Positions 38,486-51,764 of a stretch of DNA of 64,000 nt are shown here, one piece after another. The notes beneath the pieces are model-generated. The model ran no database searches. It saw nothing but the letters and a program-made list of their open reading frames with translations, and had not been told where the DNA came from. How positions within the stretch are numbered: position 1 is the stretch's first letter; each line of letters starts with the position of its first letter. The DNA lies in the NCBI RefSeq assembly GCF_021462225.1, contig NC_061806.1, positions 29,683,644 to 29,747,643 of the forward strand, in the 5' to 3' direction. This stretch comes from Girardinichthys multiradiatus. Lineage: Eukaryota > Chordata > Actinopteri > Cyprinodontiformes > Goodeidae. A program made the position numbers and the translations under genes.

Positions 38486-40633
38486 CAGACACGTCTAATG
38501 ATTTCCGTGTTTAATTTAGGAAAATATAAGCGTTGTTGTCATTTACACTTTGAATGTCCATTGAAATATTGTCCTTTTAAAAAGGTAACTCAAAAGCCCA
38601 TTTCCCCTTTGCCACCCCCCCCCCCCTCTCTCATTATCGCTTTTTAATTTTTGAAAATAAAAATAACTTAATTTTCCAAATCCTCCAAGCTAAAAAAAAA
38701 AAAAGTCACAGAACGTAACAGTGTTGAAGAAATAGACTCATAAACACCCTAGTTAAAAACAAACAGACATGGACATATTTTAAGTTTTAAGCTTTGTAAT
38801 CTTTAGGGGAAAAAAGTAAAATAAAACTGGCAGGTCAGACTAAATGAAACTAGAAATCTGAACGATCAAGAAAAGCCTAATTGGTGCATATCCAGTCCGT
38901 TCTGGTCAAACTGGAGCTTACATGGTTAAAAGGTTTGAGAGCTTAAAACACATTTTACTCTGAAACCAGTATCAATTCTCCTATAAAAGTATATACATGA
39001 TTTTACTTGTTCAAGCACTGAGGTTGGTTCAATTTTGTCCATTTGAAAGAAGAATTTTGGACAATCAAAGCCCAAAAATTCTTCTATAGAAAATTTAGAA
39101 CAATTTCAAACTGAGAAACATCAAGCCAGAGGAGATGGTGCCACCATGCTGCCCATGCTTTAACGTTTTTCTTGAAAAGTTGCAATTAGAAAAGATGTTA
39201 AAGATGTAAAAGGTTACTAAAGATTGAAATGGCTGCTGTTATTTTCCTCTGGGTTGTGAACCTAAGAGCATGGAGGGTAAGCAGTGTGAGTTGCACAGAA
39301 AGGAGGACGACCCTCAAAGGATTTTTATGTACCTGATGAGGGTCAGGGGAATCTTACCTGCATCACAGGCCTTTGTTTCTAGATTGCATTAAAGCTATTG
39401 ATGATCTTTAGATTCATGTATGTATTCTTTTCTTTCTTCTTTGAGACAAAACAGTTAACATGTTTAAATCAGCACAAGTTATCCATTGATCACTCAAACT
39501 GGGAAATAGGTTAGATGATCACATTCAAATCTTCCTGGTCTCCCTTGATAACCAGCATTCGTAGTTTTATAGGGTATTTTAGTGGGAGATGTGATACTAA
39601 CCAAATAAAGCCGTTAATATGGAAAAAAAAATTATTTTATCACTAAATGTTCTTCAAAAAAACAAATGCATGAACTTGAGAAATGTTCTGACATACAAAA
39701 CTCAAATGAAATGCTCCAGAAATCAAAAGACTGGGTTGCAGCCACTTCTATTAACAACATTAAACGCACAGCTGGTTGTGTTGTGATTATCTTAGCAGCA
39801 TCAGATTTTAACTTACATAAAGGAACTTTTTAACTTTGATCCTCAAGTTAAATTTATCTTTTCATCCAGAAATGCAAATTAGCATGTTAGCTAATAGCTC
39901 AGAGAGTAGGCAAATGCATTGCTTACCATCTGACAAACAGTTCAAGGTATTGTTTGTCAGAATTTCTTATCTCAGAAATTGTTTTTAAAGGAACAAAACG
40001 TTGGTTTTATTAGCTTCTTAATTCAGTTCTTATTTGAGGCCACTGCTTTGTATGGTGCTGGAACTGAAGCTTTCCAAGAAATGGCCTATACTCTATATTT
40101 AAACACTAAATACCTAATAAGGTTGAAGAGCAAAATGATTGCTCAAAGTATTTTACTTTAGTATTTTATTCTGTTCTTTCCAGGTTATCTATGATGAAGG
40201 CCAAAACCCTTAGCTTGATGGAAGCGTCCCTCCTGAGCTTTCTAAGTATCACTGAAAAGTTTCCTAAAACAATGCTTTGATGTTGAAGGAAACCTTGGCA
40301 AAAGCATCCTAATCAAATGAGCTATTCCTCTTTCAGAATATGACAACGGGCTTATTAAAAATAGGCTAGCGGAATAAAAATGGACTAATGAGTCATGATT
40401 TCAAAGAAGTACAATCCAACACAAATTCAATGAAACGGACCAGATAAATTGTTTTCCTTTTTAAATGTCAAGAGACAATAGAAATGTACTCAGTTCTGTT
40501 TATGTTTACAGCCCCAGCAGACAACTGAAAAGCCCATTCAATACATGTTTAGCTCTTAAATACCCTAAAGATCCTTCTGGGATGATTCAGATTCCTGTCC
40601 AAGCACCAACACAAAGTTGAAGTCTGGATAAAT
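38486..40633. other. Unclassified DNA, intronic if the exon at 38.4 kb is real
   Basis: Contains a C12 run (38615-38626) and short A tracts. No exon or known repeat is recognised. Confidence 0.45.
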
Positions 40634-40668
40634 ACAGTGCATCTGAAAAGTATTCAGACCAAAACAGA
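40634..40668 (+). mobile_element. Tc1-like terminal fragment
   Basis: TACAGTGCATCTGAAAAGTATTCAGACC matches, by eye, the end sequence of a common fish Tc1-like family (CAGTGCATC... AAAGTATTCA). No partner end or transposase is recognised nearby. Confidence 0.45.
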
Positions 40669-41324
40669 GCATAACTCTGAAATAGAAGAAAAATAATATG
40701 CCGTTTTCATGGGTTAAGAGTAGCAAAAAGAAAGAAAGTTGAGGTAGATCCTTAAGAAGTCCTGTTTGCCGTTTGTCACACGCCATGTGAGGGACGGCAC
40801 ACGTTTCAGAATGTTCTCTGCTCACCTGCGATACGTGGTGAAAAACTAAGACTGCAGATCACCTTAAACACACCTTTCTGTTTCAGATAACCTGCTGTAA
40901 CATCAGGTAACAAGTCAAATCTTCATTTTTTTAAATCATAACTGATCCCTGGATCCACATGGTGACTTCTCATGATGCATCTGGCATGGAAGCACCAAAC
41001 ATTTGGAGAAGAAACAACTGTCAGACAGTGTGGTGGCAGAGGAGGGTTGGAGTCTCTAGATGGATGGGGCCTTTTGTTCCCGTCACAGAAACTGATGCCG
41101 AGACGTTTTTTAAAGACAGAAATGTTCCAAAAACACAGAAGTTGGAAATAAACACATTGAAATCCTCATGGTGTCTGTTCAAGATAAGAGAACGTCTTTG
41201 AAGAAGACTGGAGCACTTTTTACATTTGTCTCAAAATAAGTTGTAGGAGATTATCTGAGAATCCTATTTTGTTCATTAATTGTGAAGAGGAGGCTGAATT
41301 TAATGGTTTAGGCCAAAAACTATT

Positions 41325-41410
41325 CATACCCATTTTCTCATTTTGTGTTATTCCAAACAAACTTCAATTCATTTTACTGGGATTTTGAGAAATGGACTAA
41401 CAATTATGGC
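41325..41410 (+). mobile_element. Tc1-like (family B) terminal repeat fragment
   Basis: ACTATTCATACCCATTTTCTC followed by a TTTTACTGGGATTTTGAG block corresponds to the terminal repeat also present at 30076 and 57288. Only one end survives. Confidence 0.55.
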
Positions 41411-41504
41411 TGAAAGTTGAATCCCCTTTCTTAAAGATTTGGACCACAACTCTAGTCTGGTGTTGTCCCAGTTTCTCAATACAACACTAAAAAAACTGTG
41501 TCAA

Positions 41505-41712
41505 ATACAGCAGGTCCAAATTGTCCAGAGCCTTCAACATGTTGATGCAGTTCTCATCCACTTCTGGCACCCTGCTGCTGAGGACCTTTAGAACTACCTC
41601 GCTGACCTCTGTCAAGGTGATGGACTCTCCTTCCCCCAGGTCCTCAAACTGTCTCCCCGCAGAGGAAATGGAGAACAGATTGAGGAGATACTAAAGGAAA
41701 TCTTTCTAGTGC
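41505..41712 (-). mobile_element. LINE reverse transcriptase N-terminal relic
   Basis: On the minus strand one frame reads ESITLTEVSEVVLKVLSSR, then PEVDENCINMLKALDNL. This fits the region just before the first fingers motif of fish non-LTR reverse transcriptases, where intact copies have K-APGVDEI and MLKALD. The Pro-Gly is already mutated, and no more of the gene is recognisable on either side. Confidence 0.6.
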
Positions 41713-41877
41713 CTCATATTATAACAATACAGTCAGACTGCATACATCTGCCACTCAACGTAGGTTCACTGAGGCCATTGAAAAAAAATCTTGTGGATTC
41801 TTCCTTGGGCTAAGATACCTCTGGCAAAAAAAAAAATAAAACTATAAGACTTCAGCTAACTTTTTCTGTAAAGTTGC

Positions 41878-41879
<2 letters not shown>

Positions 41880-41929
<50 letters not shown>
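41880..41929. repeat. (CA)n microsatellite
   Basis: About 25 uninterrupted CA dinucleotides. Confidence 0.97.
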
Positions 41930-41933
<4 letters not shown>

Positions 41934-42579
41934 CTCAAATGAAAACATAACCTCCTAGCAGAGGTAATCGGTCCCAGTCCGCAATTCACCCCGAACCCAA
42001 ACACGGTCTGGGATGTTTCCCGTCTTCCCTTTCTGGGTCGAACTGTTTAAGAACTTCCTGGAGGCCAAACAAACGTCTTTCTTCACAGATGGAGACTCAT
42101 TTCTGCACAGCTTAATTCAGCCTGACCCTGCAGGTCAACTAAAGCCCCTGCTACACTGCTCTAGCTATGTTTTAAACATGTTTTTGTGTGCTTCTGAGAA
42201 AATCTGTCTGCACTGTCTGTGAGATCCAATCAAAAACACTAATAGCGATGCTGGGCCAGCAGGTTGACAACTGCAGTCCAATCACCCAATAGACAGCAGT
42301 CAGTGCACACAACTTCCGAGTCCAAGCAAAATGATGGGTGCAGTGGTCAGGAGACCATCCAAACAACAACCACAACTTCCTGTGCATCCTTTTTTACTTT
42401 TACCCACATTAAAATCAAAAGAAGATACACATTGAGGCCTGGCTGTTCAATTTTGTTCATCCTCATTCATGAAATAATATATTTAAATCGAAACATTGAA
42501 TCAGATGGAACCTTGGTGGGTAATTAAATTAAACTATGTTGAATCTGTGTTAAAGCTCATGTATCATTAATGATTCATA

Positions 42580-42985
42580 TTGTTGACTGTTTCAAAAGTG
42601 TTTTATTACAGATTTAAAACCTTTTCTGTTATCTGCTGGTGTGGGACACTTAATGTCAAACAGAAACATCGCCTGCAGGGTATTGTAAAAGATGTGGTAA
42701 AATTACTATGGCTTCCTTACTGTAGAAGGTCAGGTCATGGAAGAAAAATGGATCTATCCTGGCTGATCCAAGATATTCATTCAGAAATAACTGGTTTGCT
42801 CCAATCAGGGGGCAGATATTCCCTGCAGCTTTAATCTGATCAAAAAGTCAAATGTACTGACAGGTATTAGTTTTCTAAAGTTAAATATGTAACAGTGTGT
42901 TTGTTGAGAGTTTGTTGTGTTGTATGTTCTGCTGCAGCTGTAAAACTAATTTCCTCCTGGGGACAATAAGGAGACCTTGGACATT
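42580..42985 (+). mobile_element. LINE C-terminal and 3'-tail relic
   Basis: A plus-strand frame gives FKTFSVICWCGTLNVKQKHR followed by LQGIVKDVVKLL and, after disruption, LLQSGGRYSLQL. This matches the usual layout of the LINE ORF2 end (a CW-GNL block, a KIVK-type block and an LPSGRRYR block). A 3' tail with GGGGACAATAAGGAGACC follows at about 42958-42980. Frames are broken and it is an old copy. Confidence 0.6.
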
Positions 42986-43084
42986 GAGTTCAGGTCAACC
43001 CTGAGTTGTGGTTGAAAAAGTAATTAATCTAGGGACACAAGGAAACCCTGATGTTATTCATCTGTAGACATGGTCATAGGCGAA

Positions 43085-43860
43085 TGTTGTAGGAGCTGGA
43101 GTTTCTGTTGTATGTTATTGTCTGTGTTTTTTGACTCCTAGTAGGCGCTAGGGTTCAGCAGTGGTGGAGACAGGTGTTTTTCATCTCGGTGATTGAGTCC
43201 TAGAGTACTTAAGCGGGAAGCAGCCAGAATCTCGTCGCTCGAGTATTAGTCTCTGTGGTAGCTACTCAGCCAGCCTCGTATTAATTAAGTTTATGTGTAC
43301 TTTGCCTTCAACAACGTTTAACTTGTTCTTTGTTCTTCTTAGTGAACTGAACCGGCGACTACCTGGAGGTTACCCAGGCTGGCCCTGGTGGCTTCGTTTC
43401 ACACTAGCCTCGCTCCTAGGATCTCCCCAGGACGGATCTTCCACACACAACTACCTGACGCCAAACTCTGGAACTTCCCCGACTGGCTGCTTCCGGACCC
43501 GGATTCTCCAGAGACCATTCAACCTAACCTGTCCACCCTCCACCTCTCCGCTGACGCTTCGCCTGCACTCCAAGCTGTAACCCAAGTAACTAAGAAATCA
43601 TCGGACTTACCATTGTCTCCATATTCACTTCTTCTCCAGTCCGAATCCCTCTCCTCCTGGTGGATTGCCTACTCCCTCCTAGTAAGAGACATTTCACATT
43701 TAAGTTCCAGTTCCGTTTACTGTGCCACTTACCTGTCGTTTTTCCTTACAGTTGTTCCTGCACACCATACCGATCCATTCTCCTTAAATAAACCTTTTTC
43801 AAACTTGTCCCCGTTTCCCTTGAGCGTGATTCTGCATGTGGGTCACAGCCATACGTAACA
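43085..43860 (+). mobile_element. Possible solo LTR
   Basis: The segment begins TGTTGTAGGAGC and ends ATACGTAACA, the TG...CA arrangement of long terminal repeats. A TTAAG-type core promoter candidate lies near 43210 (GAGTACTTAAGCGGG). A polyadenylation signal (TAAATAAACC) lies near 43787, followed by about 70 bases to the end, as in an R-U5 region. A 156-codon open frame (43388-43858) crosses it without any known domain. No internal retroelement, primer-binding site or clear target duplication is visible. It could be a solo LTR of a Ty3-like or BEL-like element, or an unrelated retroposed transcript end. Confidence 0.38.
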
Positions 43861-45417
43861 CTATGACAAATGTAACAGGAAGGTTTTTTTTACAGCAGGT
43901 AAGATGGCAGTCGTGCATCATTTGTCACCTGGTCACCCCACTTTAACCAGTTTATTCACCACACATTTGGCAGATACACCACTCAGATCCACCGATTAGA
44001 GCACCAGACCCTCAGATTCCCACCATGTGACAGAGTTGCTTGAGTGGCAACATAAAATGTTCTTTTTAATAATGATTAAAATCAGGAAATCAGGTAATTG
44101 GTTTACATTTTACCTCGTTCTCATCAGCTGTTAAAGCTGTCAGATCATTCTGATTGGTTGCCTCTGATCTGATCCCACCAACAAATCCTTTGCCCTCCAT
44201 CAAGGAGAATAAACTTCTCCCTCATCACTTGTTATCACTTCCACCTGGATCATTGACCAGCCGACTGTTAAGAAGCCCACCCATTAAATGCTCATAACCT
44301 CTCAGCAGCACCCTACTTCAGTAAAGTAACCATGCTTGTAATGTGCATTATGGGCCACTAAAGCTTTAACAGGTGGAGCATAATCAGAAGGTTCCAAACC
44401 ACTATCTGACTCCAGTGCTTTCAGAAAACAAAAGAAAGTAAGACCTAACAGTTTTATACCTAAAGACTTGTAACGTACCAGCACAAATAACTCCTGGCGT
44501 TGACATTTACTGAATTGCTAAAATATTTTTCCTCCCTACATCAATGGGTCTTTTGTTAAACACAAAACAAGAGATTGTGTTCACTCTTACGGTACCTAAA
44601 ATGCTGCCTTGCTCTCCTATTTGGATGCAGAAAACCAGCAATGCCTCATTCTAAAACCAGCAATCACTGTTTTGAAATCCACTCATTCATCACCAACATT
44701 TCCATTGTAACCCTCTCTGCTTTAGTGTTTCAGAGGAAAAAACTTCTGCCTCTGTGCACCTTCAGTATTCAGACCATCCAAAAGGGAAAACACTGGCTCT
44801 CCTCCCTCCTGCCTTTAAAGCCTTCCCAGCTTTGCTTCCACCATTCTGCAGGGTGGTGGCCTCAGCCACCCACCTCTCCATTATCACCTCATTAGTGGGT
44901 TTCAAACTGGCCCACCCCTTATTTTGGCTCCAACCTCAATCAGCCCATTAATCACAGCAGAGCAGAGAATCCTTCCGTCCTCTGAAAGCTCACTGTGTAC
45001 TCTGCCGGTCCTTGCTGTGCGTATGTGTGTGTGCATGAGTGTGTGGGTGCTGGCGCATACAAATGATCCAGCTACATCCCGCCATCTGTTGACTCCTGAC
45101 AGTAATGCTCCTGCATAGACATGCATCATGTTCATGATGTTCCCTGGCTCTTTGTTCATCCTTATCTAGAGGTTATTGCTGTGAAACAACTAAGAAGGAT
45201 GGCATTTTATTTTAGAAACAGAAATTAATTTCATGGTAACCATTTTTTTAAGAAGTCTCTCTTTTAGCATGTTTTTAATAGCAGTCTGTGCAGATAAAGT
45301 TTGCAGGGTTAAAAAGCCTGAAGAAACAAATATCCAAGGGCCATTTCTTCCGTTGTGTGAGATACAGTGTCTTGTCCAATCATTGGCACCCCTGCCTATC
45401 TACAGTGGTCATTTGGT
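43861..45417. other. Unclassified non-coding DNA
   Basis: No exon, RNA gene or repeat is recognised. A GTGTGTGTGCATGAGTGTGT tract lies near 45025. Confidence 0.45.
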
Positions 45418-45700
45418 TGAGGCGGGGGCACACCATGGACAGGTTGCATCAAAGGACAAGAAAGAGACACAAGACAAACAATCATGCATGCATGCACGCA
45501 CGCACACACACACACACACACACACCTAAGGAGAATTTACCTTAAGCAACTTAACCTGCATGGTTTTGGAGTGGGGGAGGAAGCCAGAGTACATGGACAG
45601 AGCCCACGTATGCATGAGTAGTACACGCAATCACCAAGCAGAACGTTCCCAGGACCTTCCTTCTGTGAGGCAACAGCATTTACAGTCTGCCTCCATGCTG
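45418..45700 (-). repeat. Dispersed tRNA-like teleost repeat, minus-strand copy
   Basis: Read from the plus strand, the family blocks appear in reverse: CACACCATGGACAGG, CACCTAAGGAGAATTTACC, GTGGGGGAGGAAGCCAGAG, CAGAGCCCACGTATGCATG and CAGGACCTTCCTTCTGTG with GGCAACAGC. A (CACG)/(CA)n microsatellite at about 45490-45524 sits inside the copy, where the family usually carries one. Confidence 0.75.
45496..45524. repeat. (CA)n microsatellite inside dispersed repeat
   Basis: CACGCACGCACACACACACA and onward, part of the surrounding repeat family. Confidence 0.9.
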
Positions 45701-48700
45701 CCTTCTATCTTGGGCGTTGCGTGCTCCGAACTTTAAAATGTTACCTAGCCAGAGCTGTACTATTAACAAGTATTAAAAGTAGGGCTTCCAATGAGAGTGT
45801 AATTACAATAAGTACGGTACTCTGGGATTTTTCTTTCTTAACCCAACATCACAATGATCACCCTTGTGACTGTCTTCCAAATGCTTCAGCAGGTCGTTGT
45901 CAAATCAACAAATTTCTAACTAAGGGAATATTTTTGTTTTTCAGTGAGAACGGTCAATATTGATCAAGGGTGGAGAACAGACAGAGTTGGGGTCAACTCA
46001 TTTTCTTAGCACCAGGGAACTCTTACCAGTGCCTGGTCTACCGGTGAAATCAGCTTCAGCAACATCAGACAGCAACTGCTTTTTATTTCTGTCTGTTTTG
46101 AGAACTAAAGACTTTGGAATAGTATCAAAATCACATTGCCAGGAGGGAAAAAAAAGAAAGAAATGTCAAGAATAATCCTCAGCAGCATTACATCTTCTTA
46201 CAACACCAAAAGCATGTTAGAAATGGAAACTATAGAGTTAGGTTTCAGTGTGGGTAGAAAATTAAAAGGGAAGAGTGGGAGTAACAATAAATACCAATTC
46301 TTCCTTTGGGAAGGATAACTGAAGTAAATCAGAGGTTCTCAACCGGAGGTCCTGGCGCCCTGAGAGAGACAACCTACATCACAGGTGGTGCAATTGTTCT
46401 TTGGAGAGCTAATTTAAAATTATATTTCAAATATGCACACAGCAAAATGTCTTAGTTATTAACAGTTTGAACCATAAATGCACATAGAGCTGCAGGTTTA
46501 AACAGAGGTGCGTTTAAAAAATCGGTTTTATGACTATTTAAGGACTTTAAAAAAAATAAATAACATATCTTCTTTGCATGAACAGCAGAGGGTGTTTTAT
46601 TGAAAAATAGCACTAAAAGAAACAACAAGGATCAAGGTTGTCACACTGGAAACTACCAGAACACCAGTATTGCTGTCCATAGGAAAGCCAGTTGTAGAAT
46701 AACATGGACTGAGAGGGTGGTGACCCAAGAAGACCCTGCTCCAAGAACACCTTTCATTTGGACTAAACGATGTGTTGGGTCTCCTGTGGCAAACAGTTCT
46801 TACTAAAAACATTAAAAAAGTTCTCATTTAAAATTGCTTGGTTCCCAAAAATAGTTGTTTTAATTAGAGAGTAGAAACCCTTAGATCTTTAACCATGTTG
46901 GGCCACCATTACCGGAAAGAAGGCTGATCAGGCTGATCAGGATTTATTGCAGTTCCAGGGTTCTGCTGATTTCACAGACAGAGGTTATAAAAGAAGGTCA
47001 TTCTTGTGCTGGCCAGGGGCACCGGAGCATCTCACCACAAGTGGATTTATTTACTTGCTGCCAAGTGAACTTTCCTTATTTTTACATTTTAAGAAGAAGC
47101 TTAAAGATTTAAGTTCTAGCTATTTGCACATCCGGCAAAAATATTACACTAATTATCCTGGCCGAAGAACTGATTTTAGCAGTTTGCAATCCCAGTTTTG
47201 GTACTGTATGGACCAAGAGGACAGATGCGTTTTGTGCAGGCCAGAGCTACCATTCTACCATTGATCCTGCTCAGAAGAACACATTCTTCAAGTAAGGTTG
47301 GGCAGAGATAAAACTAAGTTGGGAATAGGATGATCCAGGATCATCATTGTCTTATTTTTGGTGTGTTCTGGACTGTTTGCGTTCAAATTGAACTGGGTTC
47401 CATTAATCTGCTTTTAAGCCAGCCATTGAGTTTGTTTTTTACAGTTTGAAGTAATTTTAGGAAAATACAGCACTCCTGCACCTTCCACGTGAGGATCTCA
47501 ACGGCCTAGACATGTTGCATGCTAACTAGCTTGCTAAGTTAGCCTGGCTTCCTCTTTGGGATCGGGGTTCTGATGACCTCTGAGCTAACCGCACCATCAC
47601 TAGGGTTGGGCTCCATGTCTCGAGAATTGATTGGAACCAGGACTAACTTACCAATTCTCCTGGAATCATTCAGAATTTTAATTTTGATTTCTAGTTTTGA
47701 TACCTAGTCCACCGTCTGGAAGAAAAAGCTGCCAAACATTAACGAAGAAGAATCCGCAGGAAATGTGCCTGCAACCATGAACAGAATGGCATCGATCGAA
47801 AATGTGGCTTAACTTTAATACAACAAATTATCTGTCGGCTTAGTGCAACACTTGCCATAAGCTGACAAGTAATGTGTTTTATATATCATGCAAAGAAGAG
47901 GCACAACCAACATAATTAAACACCTCTGGATTCATGGTGTAGAAGTAACAAATGCCCATGTGTTTTGTAGAAACAAATGACCTGAAATTGCTAGTTAGCC
48001 AGGCTGTTGACCAGACTCCGCAATGTGCTGCTCCATTATATCCGAGGACCCTGCTGCACGGTGGTGGAACCAACGAAAGGCTTACCCTTTGCTGGCAGGT
48101 CTCACTTTCTCATATTTATGTGCTCAAGCTTCTTCTGATCCCAGTGAACATGTTTTCCTCCGCAGGAGACACTGTCTGTCCAGAACACTCACGCATACAG
48201 CCTGAGTAGGCAGATATGATCATTTTTACTCAACACCTTTGGTACTTTGGTACTTTAACCAGTAACAATGGCCCAGAACATGACTTCATGGAAACAATAT
48301 TCTGATGGATGATGCTGTTCCTCACAGAACAGAAGGTGTTTCTGGATCATTTGTCTCAACAAGTTTGAAGTGTCCAGCAGGAAGGGGAAGGTGTGTAAAT
48401 CTCAGTTGATGCAGATGTTTAGATTAGACCAGGCTCTTAGTGAACGAGACCCCCAGAAACATTAACTGACTTCAGTTCAGCCAATAACGTGAAATAAACA
48501 ACAAGCAGTCGATCAACTATGCATGCTCCCATGAAAAATGATTCAAACACTATGTAGGTCAGGTAATTGCAGCTGTAATCTCCATCTTGTGCAACTAAAT
48601 ATTAATATCCTTCCCATTAGTCTCTAAGGTTGCCCAGAGGCATTTACCATCACCAACAGGTCAGATTAATTAAGATCTCAAAACAAGCAGCATTACGTCA

Positions 48701-50814
48701 ACAGGACAACCAGCTCACATTTACTGTAGTGGTTTGCTGACATAATACATACTCAGCCTAAAAACCGAACAAACAGTCTTTATATATTTGAAACCATCAG
48801 AGGAAGGGCAGATAATCTGTTTTGGCTCTGAAATGTAAAAAGGCCTCATAAATGCAATTTGGGGGGAATTTGTGTGACATAAATAATGAGTAAGCTCTGG
48901 CTCCAGGCCTATTTGGCCCTGAAGAGCTAACTGAGCAAATTAATTCATCCTGCTATAATGACGTTGTAAACAAAATCTGAATCAGTTTGAATCAGCTTAC
49001 ATGCCAAGAGCTGCATGTTTTAAAGTAATGCCCCATCAGTCACACCGAATCAGAGAGGTACCGGCCCATTTAGGTTACAGATAACACAATGCACACATGG
49101 AAGAAATGCACCAGCACACATGATCAAGTTAGGTAGGAAAAAAGTTCAGTTATTGAAAATTATATTGTTTTTGGCAGATGTGTCCATAATGTAGCTAGCG
49201 GGCCATTTGTGGTCCTTCAAATGATTTTGTGTGGCCCATTTTTCTGAAACTTTGTATAACAGTGAAGGGACGATAAATCAACGCCAGGTTCAGTGTTGGT
49301 TTCGTCCCCCTTAGTGGGGTCTGAAATCTTGATTCAAGATTCTTACAACCTTTTTTTTACACCTAATGAATATGTATATAACATTTGCAAGGGGTCCAAG
49401 CCTACAGATGGGGGCCCAGGCTCTACTTCCACTTCATATTTTTCCCTCAACATCAAATATCTGAAATAAATGGTACCACACTGACTGGTTGAGTTTTAAT
49501 CTGAAGAGTCTCTAAATGGTGATCAAGAGAACTGAGCAGAAAGAGAACAATGAATCGAAACAAAACTTGTTCACTTCTTAACCTTTCCATTAATCTTTGC
49601 TTTAAGTTTGTGGCAATTTCTTTTCTCTCAAAGCTTATTTCAGTGAAGGAGTTTCTCAAGGGAGTAACATTTTCTGACTTGAACCTCTTTTGAGTCAGAT
49701 GAGGGTCATAAGTGCAGCTGTAAGTTTCAGAAAAGACTAAAGAGCTGGAAATTGGTGTTTTAAAACAGACAGGGGAGCTTCTGGCTGTAAACAGTCTCAG
49801 AGAATGAGAAGTCAGTCTGCTGGCATCATATATTAGGCCAAATAAACTTGAGACCAAGTGCTGAAACCCATAATCATGTCGTTTTGAACTTCTCTGTTCA
49901 AGTCAAACTGACATGAAGGAATTAAAAGAATCCCTCAGACTCTGTCTGACTGTTAATGTTTGGCTTACACACAGATCATCCGTGTTGCATTGCATTCATG
50001 ATTTTAGGTTGTATACAGGTCAGATTGTGCTCTTTAATCATCTCTCCTCCTGTTTTCCCCTCCCCTACATCCATTACTCCATCCACCCATTGTTTGATCT
50101 CTCATCCATACATCATCCCTTCTCTGTCTGTCATTCCAGAGAGCAACATAAATCAAGTCTATGTCATGACAGCCCCGACACCTACAGAGTTATTTACTCC
50201 TTGGATCAATGGCTTCATCCAAACGGACTTACATTAGTGAGAAAAATAAGCTTTATATTTATCTGCCCCCACAGGTGAAAGGTTTAATTTGCATGCATGC
50301 AGGTTTATGTATTTTAAATTAGAAGAGAAGGCTGTGGAGGAAGGGACAAATGGAAGGGTGGAAGGATGGAGATAGTCTTCAAAAACCCCAAAAAAAAGAC
50401 AGGGAGGAGAGGAAGCTGCTCACTACAATGGATAATCTTTCAGCTTCGAACCACAGAGGAATGGAGGGTTAGAGGTGCCTGCCAGTCATCCTGAGGAGTC
50501 CCCACTGAGGTAGCCGAGGTTATGGGTTCTAAGAGGGAGGGGGAGTTACAGGAGGATGTTCAGAGACAGTCTGCTTTCAAAGGGGACTGCATCCACAATA
50601 TCTTATTCTGAAATGAAGCCAACACAAAGCACATCAGGCTCTTCTTGAGACAAGGACAAGGAATGACAGAGGCAGACTTCTCCTTCCAAAGGAGCGACTG
50701 GGATAACTGTAGCTTTACGTGTTCACTCAAGGAAAAAGTCACATGTCCAAATAAATAACTTGTTTTATCTGTCTCCACTGATCAGAGCTCAAATGTACCT
50801 GAGCAGTATGTGAG
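45701..50814. other. Unclassified non-coding DNA, 5 kb
   Basis: No coding exon is supported. At 47600-47720 the sequence around GGGTTGGGCTCC and GGAACCAGGACTAACTTACC hints at a decayed hAT-type repeat, not callable. At 48835-48975 a compact stretch with ATAAATAATGAG and AAATTAATTCATCC could be regulatory. The 134-codon minus-strand frame at 49453-49857 shows no domain. Confidence 0.4.
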
Positions 50815-50930
50815 GGAGCACGGTGGTGAAGAGATTGGTGGTGTTGTCTCTGCAGGTTTCCAGTTTAAATGTTGACTTCGGCCTTCCTGTGTGAAGTATT
50901 CCTAGTTCCTCTGCATCTATGTTCACGAAA
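50815..50930 (+). repeat. Decayed copy of the dispersed tRNA-like repeat
   Basis: GGAGCACGGTGGTG near the start, then TCGGCCTTCCTGTGTGAAG and CCTAGTTCCTCTGCAT, follow the order of the family at 26790 with many substitutions. The B-box is no longer intact. Confidence 0.45.
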
Positions 50931-51604
50931 AATCAGGTTGTGTGCAAAATCTCATGAGCAAAAATAGAAACCTTTAGTATTAACAACAACGTGAGTCATT
51001 TAGCCATTTCCACCCCAGCATCCTCAGCCTCAGGAGATCCAGTAATCCCAATTCCCAGCAAAACCAACCTTAAAATCCACCTGCTTTTTTAGACATGGAT
51101 AAGTGATGTGAGCTTCCTTCACAAATTCCACTGCACTCATCTCTCCCATACCACCAAGCAGGTTGAACATATTCAGGTTTTCCTTAAGAGCTCTAACAAC
51201 TATTAAGTTATACTACAAAGCTGGTTATCAACCCGATAAGTCATCCCTGGGCCACTGACTCAGGATTTGTGCACATTGCTATAAAAACGGGTGAATGTAT
51301 GGAGTAAGACAAAACAGGCACAGAAAAAGCAAGAAGAAAGCTGGAGGAAAAAAATGGACAAATTACTATGGTTATTGCATTTATGTTTTATAGTAGTGTC
51401 AGCTGTCAGACATTTCAGTCTTAATTTCTCTGCAACAATCAAATTTAAATCCCCTTTGCATCAAATGAAAAACAAAGGATAAATATTAAAATGGTGTGAA
51501 ACATTGCTATTGTTGTGACTATGAATCTGAAAATATTATTTAATATTTAATATTAATAGTTTAATATTTTATCAAATAATATTGAAGAGCCAGGATGTAG
51601 CAAG

Positions 51605-51764
51605 AGCGGTTCTTTTATTTGGACAGTGATGTCAGTGAAGTCCGCAGTTACCCCGTTTCCTGGCTGTGCTGGAAGTGGGTTAATGCGATTTATTTTGAAA
51701 GTTTCAGAAAAGTTTGTACCGCATCTTTCATGTTGTAACCATGGCTGTGGGTCCCAACATCACC
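51605..51764 (+). repeat. Inner inverted arm, left
   Basis: Pairs with 52478-52640 (reverse complement, with scattered mismatches and a length difference at a C4/G14 run). Confidence 0.8.

Noticed and set aside
41880..41929. Regular spacing considered as a CRISPR-like or satellite array
   Set aside because: Simple CA dinucleotide repeat; nothing else in the window suggests CRISPR, and the DNA is eukaryotic.
43388..43858. 156-codon plus-strand open frame
   Set aside because: No recognisable domain, and a second overlapping frame is also open. It lies in an LTR-like segment and fits chance openness of C/T-rich DNA.
47600..47720. Possible decayed hAT repeat
   Set aside because: Resemblance limited to scattered words; ends not identifiable.
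49453..49857. 134-codon minus-strand open frame
   Set aside because: No motif or exon signals; AT-rich surroundings.
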